Notes under the pieces: model-generated | What the model saw: the letters and a program-made list of their open reading frames with translations, nothing else | What the model was told of the DNA's origin: nothing | The model's database searches: none | Position numbers and translations under genes: made by a program | NCBI RefSeq assembly: GCF_958445495.1 | Contig: NZ_CAUCSQ010000053.1 | Location: forward strand, 1-27,768 | Reading direction: 5' to 3' | DNA: 27,768 nucleotides | Origin: an uncultured Bacteroides sp. | GTDB taxonomy: Bacteria; Bacteroidota; Bacteroidia; Bacteroidales; Bacteroidaceae | Shown: positions 17,852 through 23,074 of the stretch, piece by piece | Numbering within the stretch: the stretch's first letter is position 1 | Layout of the letters: every line of letters begins with the position of its first letter

Positions 17852-18547
17852 TTACAAAATACCCAGTAACCGGAGAATGGTAGGCGTCAGCAAGGCTGTG
17901 AATATCCCGTTCAACGTCAGTCCCAAACTAGCGTACGCCCCGTATTTGCTACTGACGTCCATTGCCGTGGAAGTCCCGACGGCATGGGCGGCCGTTCCCA
18001 TAGAGAGACCTTGTGCTATCGGGCTGCCTACGTGCATGATTTTCATTGTCTTGAAACCGCAGATTGCACCCAGCAAGCCTACTGCCACAACAACAGCAGC
18101 GGTCAGGGACGGAATACCCCCGATGGCTTTCGTTACCTCCATGGCAATCGGAGTAGTGACGGATTTTGGGGCGAGTGACAAAATTACGTCCTGTGAGGCT
18201 CCCATCAGTTTGGCAATCAGCACCACCGATGTGACCCCCACGATGCATCCTGCCAGTTGGGAGAGGAGAATCGGCAATAATTGTTTCTTAATCATCTCCA
18301 GTTGGAGATACAGGGGGACACCTAAGGCGACGACTGCCGGCCGTAGCCAAAACTCGATGAGATGTCCGCCTTGGTTATATGTCTCGTAAGAAATGTCTGT
18401 CATTTTAAGGAAAATGATTAATACCGCGATAGTCAGCAGGATAGGATTTAGCAGTACCAGTCCTGTCTTCTTCTGAAGGAGTTTGGCGAAAAAGAAAACT
18501 CCGAAAGTGACAGCCAGCAGGAAGAAGTTATTTTCTAGGAAACTCAT
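17852..18547 (-). CDS. lrgB: LrgB/CidB family membrane protein
   Basis: A 231-residue polytopic membrane protein with about 7-8 hydrophobic segments and the family block SLAPKSVTTPIAMEVTKAIG at about 126-145. It starts inside the end of lrgA (ATGA overlap at 18544-18547), so the two are translationally coupled. LrgAB/CidAB were first linked to murein hydrolase control and holin-like activity; in Bacillus subtilis and Streptococcus mutans homologues act in pyruvate uptake. The position next to divergent pta-ackA fits a role in pyruvate or acetate movement. Confidence 0.92.
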   Translation of the reverse strand: MSFLENNFFLLAVTFGVFFFAKLLQKKTGLVLLNPILLTIAVLIIFLKMTDISYETYNQGGHLIEFWLRPAVVALGVPLYLQLEMIKKQLLPILLSQLAGCIVGVTSVVLIAKLMGASQDVILSLAPKSVTTPIAMEVTKAIGGIPSLTAAVVVAVGLLGAICGFKTMKIMHVGSPIAQGLSMGTAAHAVGTSTAMDVSSKYGAYASLGLTLNGIFTALLTPTILRLLGIL

Positions 18548-19005
18548 TTGTCTTTATCCGTTAAATTGATTTTATCTTTTAAATGTAATTTGTCCGGTAG
18601 ATGCAGTTTGTCCGGCAAGTGAAGCTCCGGCAGGCGGAGTTTCTGCGCCAGTTTGATTTGACGAGCCAACCTGAACTTACGCACAATCTGATGTACCCAT
18701 CCCGTAACGACAAGCACGAGGGCCGTGCTTATTACCGTTGCTGTGGCAATCGGCCAGAACTCTGCCGTGATGACATCGAAATACAACATCAACGCCACGC
18801 CGGGTGGAACGAAAAAGAATCCTAGGTTGGCTACCAGAAAGTCGGACAATCCTTGTACCCATTGCAGTTTAATCCAACCTAATTTTAAAAAAAGGGTGAG
18901 CAGCAACATCCCAATGATGCTAGAAGGGAGTTTAACCCCTGTCAGATAAACGATTAATTCACCCAGAGCCAAACAGCCGAATAAGATGGCGCACTGACGT
19001 ATCAT
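18544..19005 (-). CDS. lrgA: LrgA/CidA family membrane protein with a repeat-containing tail
   Basis: A 153-residue membrane protein with four hydrophobic segments in residues 1-107 and the family motifs KLPSSIIGMLLL (25-36) and FFFVPPGVALM (63-73). The family normally ends at about 115-130 residues. Here residues 123-152 form a hydrophilic tail of five near-repeated hexapeptides of the LHLPDK kind. It forms a pair with lrgB through a 4-bp overlap and is read away from pta. A perfect TAnnTTTG element is found 37 bp before the start. Confidence 0.92.
   Translation of the reverse strand: MIRQCAILFGCLALGELIVYLTGVKLPSSIIGMLLLTLFLKLGWIKLQWVQGLSDFLVANLGFFFVPPGVALMLYFDVITAEFWPIATATVISTALVLVVTGWVHQIVRKFRLARQIKLAQKLRLPELHLPDKLHLPDKLHLKDKINLTDKDK
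18550..18639 (-). repeat. Five 18-bp tandem units coding the LrgA tail
   Basis: The last codons of lrgA form five imperfect 18-bp units coding LRLPEx, LHLPDK, LHLPDK, LHLKDK and INLTDK. The two central units differ at only a few bases, so copy number could change by slippage without shifting frame. Confidence 0.6.
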
Positions 19006-19041
19006 ACATTAATTACCTATTGAATAATTTTGAAAACGCTG

Positions 19042-19049
19042 CAAAGGTA
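19042..19049 (-). promoter_or_regulatory. -7 promoter element of lrgAB
   Basis: TACCTTTG on the minus strand matches TAnnTTTG exactly and lies 36 bp upstream of the lrgA start codon. It faces away from the pta promoter 94 bp to the right, so both operons share one regulatory spacer. Confidence 0.5.
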
Positions 19050-19115
19050 GGAAAAATAGAAGTACAGTGTTAAATATTATAATAATTTAGACTTGGAAAC
19101 GAAAAATGGACGGAA

Positions 19116-19135
19116 TTGTAATGTGGATATTACAA
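19116..19135. promoter_or_regulatory. Operator-like palindrome in the lrgA-pta spacer
   Basis: A perfect inverted repeat TTGTAAT-N6-ATTACAA. The 7+6+7 layout is that of a dimeric regulator site, and of the Crp/Fnr family in particular (N6 spacing). It ends 7 bp before the pta -7 element, over the expected -33 region, so a bound protein would probably repress or act as a class II activator of pta. The regulator is unknown. Confidence 0.45.
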
Positions 19136-19142
19136 AATTGTC

Positions 19143-19150
19143 TACTTTTG
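19143..19150 (+). promoter_or_regulatory. -7 promoter element of pta-ackA
   Basis: TACTTTTG matches TAnnTTTG exactly, 52 bp before the pta start. No good -33 TTTG box is seen at the usual spacing; the palindrome at 19116-19135 occupies that position, which fits activator-dependent or repressible transcription. Confidence 0.5.
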
Positions 19151-19202
19151 CACAGTTTATTACAGATTGTAACCGGGATTTATAACATTATTCAATATAT
19201 CT

Positions 19203-20222
19203 ATGCTCAATTTAATCAACCAAATCGTGGCGCGCGCGAAAGCAGACCGCCAGCGCATTGTTCTTCCTGAAGGAACTGAAGAACGCACATTGAAAGCTGC
19301 CAATCAGATTTTGACAGATGAAGTAGCCGACCTTATCCTGCTGGGTAAACCGGCTGAAATCAACGAACTTGCCAAAAAGTGGGGATTGGGAAATATCAGT
19401 AAGGCTACCATTATTGATCCGGAGACTTCTCCGAAGCATGAGGAGTATGCGCAACTCTTGTGTGAGCTTCGTAAGAAGAAAGGTATGACAATCGAGGAAG
19501 CCCGTAATCTGACGAACGACCCCTTGTTCTATGGTTGTTTAATGATTAAGAGCGGTGATGCCGACGGACAGTTGGCGGGTGCCCGTAACACGACCGGCAA
19601 CGTATTGCGTCCGGCTTTGCAGATTATCAAGACTGCTCCGGGCATCACTTGCGTGTCAGGTGCTATGTTGCTGCTTACCCATGCCCCTGAATGCGGAAAG
19701 AACGGTATTCTAGTCATGGGCGATGTAGCTGTGACCCCGGTTCCGGATGCGAACCAATTGGCACAGATTGCCATTTGTACGGCACAGACCGCTAAGGCGG
19801 TTGCCGGCATCGAAACTCCGAAAGTAGCTATGTTGAGTTTTTCCACCAAAGGTTCCGCCAAGCATGAGGTAGTGGACAAGGTCATGGAAGCCACCAGGAT
19901 TGCTAAAGAGATGGCGCCGACTCTTGATTTAGACGGTGAAATGCAGGCGGATGCAGCCCTTGTTCCCGAAGTGGGAGCTAGCAAAGCTCCGGGGTCTCAC
20001 GTAGCCGGACATGCCAATGTGCTGGTTGTGCCGAGCCTGGAAGTGGGCAATATATCCTATAAGCTGGTTCAACGTCTGGGACATGCCGATGCTATCGGCC
20101 CGATTCTTCAGGGTATCGCCCGTCCGGTAAATGATTTGTCGCGCGGTTGCTCTATCGAGGACGTGTACCGCATGATTGCCATCACGGCAAACCAGGCTAT
20201 CGCTGCAAAAGCGAACCATTGA
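19203..20222 (+). CDS. pta: Phosphate acetyltransferase
   Basis: Cytosolic enzyme that turns acetyl-CoA and phosphate into acetyl phosphate, the first step of acetate formation. At 339 residues it is the short, single-domain (PTA_PTB) form without the N-terminal regulatory domains of the E. coli enzyme. Typical family stretches are RIVLPEGTEERTL, GCLMIKSGDADGQLAGA, CVSGAMLLL, MLSFSTKGSAKHEVV, and DGEMQADAALVPEVG. It is the first gene of an operon with ackA, 33 bp downstream. Confidence 0.97.
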   Translation: MLNLINQIVARAKADRQRIVLPEGTEERTLKAANQILTDEVADLILLGKPAEINELAKKWGLGNISKATIIDPETSPKHEEYAQLLCELRKKKGMTIEEARNLTNDPLFYGCLMIKSGDADGQLAGARNTTGNVLRPALQIIKTAPGITCVSGAMLLLTHAPECGKNGILVMGDVAVTPVPDANQLAQIAICTAQTAKAVAGIETPKVAMLSFSTKGSAKHEVVDKVMEATRIAKEMAPTLDLDGEMQADAALVPEVGASKAPGSHVAGHANVLVVPSLEVGNISYKLVQRLGHADAIGPILQGIARPVNDLSRGCSIEDVYRMIAITANQAIAAKANH

Positions 20223-20255
20223 TTATAAATTACTAATAACAAACAGTAGAATGAT

Positions 20256-21458
20256 ATGAAGATTTTAGTATTGAACTGTGGCAGTTCTTCTATAAAATAT
20301 AAACTGTTCGATATGACTACCAAAGAGGTGATTGCTCAAGGTGGTATCGAAAAAATCGGTTTGAAGGGCTCTTTCCTGAAGTTGACATTGCCAAACGGTG
20401 AAAAGAAAATCCTGGAGAAAGACATTCCCGAACATACCGTAGGGGTGGAATTTATCCTCAACACATTGATTAGCCCGGAATATGGAGCTATCAAGTCATT
20501 GGATGAAATCAATGCCGTGGGTCATCGCATGGTACACGGCGGCGAGCGTTTCAGCGAATCCGTATTGCTGAACAAGGAAGTGTTAGAAGCATTTACGGCT
20601 TGCAATGACTTGGCACCGCTTCATAATCCTGCCAACTTGAAAGGAGTAAATGCGGTTTCCGCCATTCTTCCCGCTATCCCGCAGGTGGGCGTATTCGATA
20701 CGGCTTTCCACCAAACCATGCCGGACTATGCATATATGTACGCCATTCCTTATGAATTGTATGAAAAATACGCCGTACGCCGTTACGGTTTCCATGGAAC
20801 TTCTCACCGTTACGTGTCGAAACGTGTGTGTGAGTATTTGGGCGTGAAACCGGAAGGGTTGAAAATCATTACTTGCCACATCGGCAACGGAGGTTCCATC
20901 GCTGCCATCAAGGACGGCAAATGCATAGACACTACTATGGGGCTGACTCCGCTGGAAGGCTTAATGATGGGAACTCGTAGCGGTGATATTGATGCCGGTG
21001 CAGTGACGTTTATCATGGAGAAAGAAGGGCTGAATACTACGGGAGTCTCCAACCTGTTGAACAAGAAGAGTGGTGTGCTCGGGGTTTCCGGAGTGTCAAG
21101 CGATATGCGCGAGCTGGATGCTGCCTGTCAGGCGGGCAATCCGAGAGCAATTCTTGCTGAGAAGATGTACTATTACCGTATCAAGAAATACATTGGCGCT
21201 TATGCTGCTGCATTGGGCGGTGTGGATATCATCTTGTTTACCGGCGGTGTCGGCGAGAACCAGTCGCAATGCCGTGAAGCAGTATGCAAAGGGTTGGAAT
21301 TCATGGGCGTCGAAATCGACAAGTCGGTGAATGACCGGATTCACGGTGACGAGGCTGTTATTTCTACTTCGGCTTCTAAAGTGAAAGTTGTGGTAGTTCC
21401 TACGGATGAAGAATTACTGATAGCTTCCGATACGATGGATATTTTAAATAAGCGGTAA
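20256..21458 (+). CDS. ackA: Acetate kinase
   Basis: Cytosolic enzyme of 400 residues that makes ATP and acetate from acetyl phosphate. It belongs to the ASKHA superfamily. Visible signatures are LVLNCGSSSIKYKLF near the start, NAVGHRMVHGGERF, GVFDTAFHQTMP with the catalytic Asp, HIGNGGSIAAIKDGK, the GTRSGDIDAG loop and FTGGVGENQ. Length and motifs are normal. With pta it forms the substrate-level phosphorylation module used by Bacteroides when fermenting the sugars released by the neighbouring hydrolases. Confidence 0.98.
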   Translation: MKILVLNCGSSSIKYKLFDMTTKEVIAQGGIEKIGLKGSFLKLTLPNGEKKILEKDIPEHTVGVEFILNTLISPEYGAIKSLDEINAVGHRMVHGGERFSESVLLNKEVLEAFTACNDLAPLHNPANLKGVNAVSAILPAIPQVGVFDTAFHQTMPDYAYMYAIPYELYEKYAVRRYGFHGTSHRYVSKRVCEYLGVKPEGLKIITCHIGNGGSIAAIKDGKCIDTTMGLTPLEGLMMGTRSGDIDAGAVTFIMEKEGLNTTGVSNLLNKKSGVLGVSGVSSDMRELDAACQAGNPRAILAEKMYYYRIKKYIGAYAAALGGVDIILFTGGVGENQSQCREAVCKGLEFMGVEIDKSVNDRIHGDEAVISTSASKVKVVVVPTDEELLIASDTMDILNKR

Positions 21459-21552
21459 AAAACTGCTGCCGGGTTGTCTTTTCCGTATGAATGAGGTTTC
21501 GGCATAGGCCTTGAAAACCTGAATTTTTTGATTGATACCCTTTTTTAAGATA

Positions 21553-21608
21553 AATCCCCTTGTCTTAGTCCCCGCGTGGTTATGAACCAGGACTGAAACA
21601 AGGGGATT
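21553..21608. repeat. Large intergenic hairpin downstream of ackA (second copy of palindrome)
   Basis: Arms of 19 nt at 21553-21571 and 21590-21608 pair with one mismatch and one G-U pair; inside the loop TGGTT-ATG-AACCA adds a further small stem. The element is AATCCCCTTGT...ACAAGGGGATT in outline. No T-run follows on the plus strand, so it is not a standard terminator, though it could still end or protect the pta-ackA mRNA. The outer 15 bases match the hairpin at 4725-4779 with one difference, and a T-run precedes both. Confidence 0.55.
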
Positions 21609-21710
21609 GCTGTTGATAGGCATAGCGGTTGCGGGCATAATAGGTTCGGAAACCTGTGTTCCGACGGAGGAACATCGCTGCCATTCATTTGTTATTGGTT
21701 ACACGGTGGG

Positions 21711-21742
21711 GTTGTCGGTTTTCGAAAATACCCGTATGTTTA
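21711..21742 (+). promoter_or_regulatory. Weak promoter candidate for the recombinase gene
   Basis: GTTG at 21711-21714 and TATGTTTA at 21735-21742 are 20 bp apart, close to but not matching the consensus TTTG/TAnnTTTG. It ends 23 bp before the recombinase start codon. A weak promoter would suit a DNA invertase that is needed only in small amounts. Confidence 0.25.
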
Positions 21743-21765
21743 TTGTGTAATTAAATAATAGCAAC

Positions 21766-22701
21766 ATGTTGAAAGTTCTAGCATTTATGAATCAGGTAGC
21801 TAAAGAGCTACAAATGGGGGGAAATTACGGGACAGCTCATGTGTACCGCAGCAGTCTTAATGCCATTATTATGTATCATGGAAAAGGAGATTTCACCTTT
21901 GATAAAGTGACTCCGGAGTGGTTGAAATCTTTTGAAATACATCTTCGCGGCCGCGGTTGCAGTTGGAATACTGTTTCTACTTATTTGCGCACCTTCCGCG
22001 CTGTTTACAACCGGGCGGTGGAGCTTCGGAAAGCGCCCTATGTGCCACATTTGTTTCGTTCGGTTTATACCGGGACTCGTGCCGATCGCAAGCGTGCGTT
22101 AGACAACGGCGATGTGAAAAAAATGTTTGCCGGATTGCAGTCTCCTGTCTCTGTTCCTGCTTTACGGCGTACGCAGGAATTGTTTACTCTGATGTTCTTA
22201 CTTCGTGGCCTGCCTTTCGTTGATTTAGCTTACTTACGTAAAAGTGATTTGCGTGGCAATGTGATAACCTATCGTCGGCGCAAGACCGGGCGTTCTTTAT
22301 CGGTGACACTGACTACGGAGGCGATGGGGTTATTGAAAAAGTACATGAACCGTGACACTTCTTCCCCTTATCTTTTTTCTGTGTTAAAAAGCGGGGAGGG
22401 GACACTGGAAGCGTATCGCGAATACCAATTGGCATTGCGTGCGTTTAACCGCCGGTTGATGCTGCTGGGCAAACTATTGGGGCTTGACGATAAGTTGAGT
22501 TCTTATACGGCCCGCCATACTTGGGCGACGACTGCATATTATTGTGAAGTTCATCCCGGCATCATTTCAGAGGCAATGGGACATTCGTCCATAACAGTGA
22601 CGGAAACCTATCTCAAGCCTTTTCACAATAGGAAAATAGATGATGCCAATAAAAGGGTCATTGATTTTGTTAGACGTATCGCATTGAATACAATCTGTTG
22701 A
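21766..22701 (+). CDS. Tyrosine recombinase, likely DNA invertase for the adjacent phase switch
   Basis: A 311-residue site-specific recombinase. The N-terminal SAM-like core-binding domain is about 1-100 and the catalytic domain about 110-305. Active-site residues are Arg147 in FLLRGLPFVDLAYL, Lys173 in YRRRKTGRS, Arg250 in SYTARHTWAT, His273 in AMGHSS and the nucleophile Tyr282 in ETYLK. The first His of the usual HxxR box is Tyr247 here, as is common in Bacteroides phase-variation recombinases. The stop codon is only 7 bp from the left inverted site, which strongly suggests that this enzyme acts on the 23-bp pair at 22709 and 22992. An integrase of a mobile element is less likely because no other mobility gene or attachment duplication is visible. 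Confidence 0.93.
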   Translation: MLKVLAFMNQVAKELQMGGNYGTAHVYRSSLNAIIMYHGKGDFTFDKVTPEWLKSFEIHLRGRGCSWNTVSTYLRTFRAVYNRAVELRKAPYVPHLFRSVYTGTRADRKRALDNGDVKKMFAGLQSPVSVPALRRTQELFTLMFLLRGLPFVDLAYLRKSDLRGNVITYRRRKTGRSLSVTLTTEAMGLLKKYMNRDTSSPYLFSVLKSGEGTLEAYREYQLALRAFNRRLMLLGKLLGLDDKLSSYTARHTWATTAYYCEVHPGIISEAMGHSSITVTETYLKPFHNRKIDDANKRVIDFVRRIALNTIC

Positions 22702-22708
22702 AATTGAG

Positions 22709-22731
22709 CCTGTTACTTTGTAGGTAACGGG
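22709..22731 (+). repeat. Left inverted recombination site
   Basis: CCTGTTAC (22709-22716), spacer TTTGTAG (22717-22723), GTAACGGG (22724-22731). The two 8-bp arms form a near-perfect palindrome, and the 7-bp asymmetric spacer sets direction: the classical tyrosine recombinase site layout. It matches the reverse complement of the site at 22992-23014 in 22 of 23 positions. Confidence 0.9.
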
Positions 22732-22745
22732 ACTGAATGACGCTG

Positions 22746-22777
22746 CAAATATGAGCATATTTCTGAAAACTAGCAAA
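22746..22777 (-). promoter_or_regulatory. Promoter inside the invertible segment, now pointing away from the lipoprotein
   Basis: On the minus strand TTTG (complement of 22774-22777) is followed after 20 bp by CATATTTG (complement of 22746-22753), one base from TAnnTTTG and with normal spacing. It lies 14 bp inside the left site. After inversion it would sit 14 bp before the right site and read into the lipoprotein gene, with the site itself in the 5' untranslated leader. Confidence 0.65.
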
Positions 22778-22991
22778 CAAAATTGCTTTTTTTTATGAGA
22801 AACCGCTAAAAAAAGGAAATAACACGATAAAACCGGGAAGTTCTTTTTATTAGACCGTTTCCAACCTCTTGATTAAAACAAAGATTTCTCTTCCCTCTGC
22901 TGCCTTTCGGAAGCAGGGGTAAAGATGTTTCGTAATTTATTTATTTGTTTTCCTACATAGATTACTCCGGAAGAGCAGGTGTAAAGGTTCT

Positions 22992-23014
22992 CCCGTTACC
23001 TACAAAGTAACGGG
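22992..23014 (-). repeat. Right inverted recombination site
   Basis: CCCGTTAC (22992-22999), spacer CTACAAA (23000-23006), GTAACGGG (23007-23014). Its arms are perfect 8-bp complements. The spacer is the reverse complement of the left spacer, so exchange between the two sites gives inversion and not deletion. It ends 60 bp before the lipoprotein start codon. Confidence 0.9.
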
Positions 23015-23074
23015 CATACTATTATTGAAACTTAGTGTTTAATAATATATTATTAATGTAATTTTTAAGTAGTT

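Larger units (their letters stand above)
22709..23014. other. Invertible DNA segment (phase-variable promoter switch)
   Basis: Two 23-bp sites in opposite orientation enclose 260 bp. The segment lies between the recombinase gene and the lipoprotein gene and has no coding frame. It contains one good promoter (22746-22777, minus strand) which in this orientation points to the recombinase, and an imperfect hairpin at 22894-22919 (CCTCTGCT/AGCAGGGG). Recombination between the sites would flip the promoter toward the lipoprotein gene. I see no comparably good plus-strand promoter inside or just after the segment, so I infer that the sequenced DNA is in the OFF orientation. Confidence 0.88.

Noticed and set aside
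21766..22701. Tyrosine recombinase as integrase of a mobile element
   Set aside because: No tRNA target, direct repeats, relaxase, phage or transfer genes are nearby; the inverted sites right after it explain it better as a local invertase.
22711..22720. TTACTTTG inside the recombination sites as a -7 promoter element
   Set aside because: The consensus is TAnnTTTG and here the second base is T; both copies would read into the segment and not toward a gene.
23041..23054. 14-bp perfect palindrome of A and T in the lipoprotein leader
   Set aside because: Very A/T-rich leader sequence makes such palindromes likely by chance; no reason to call it an operator.
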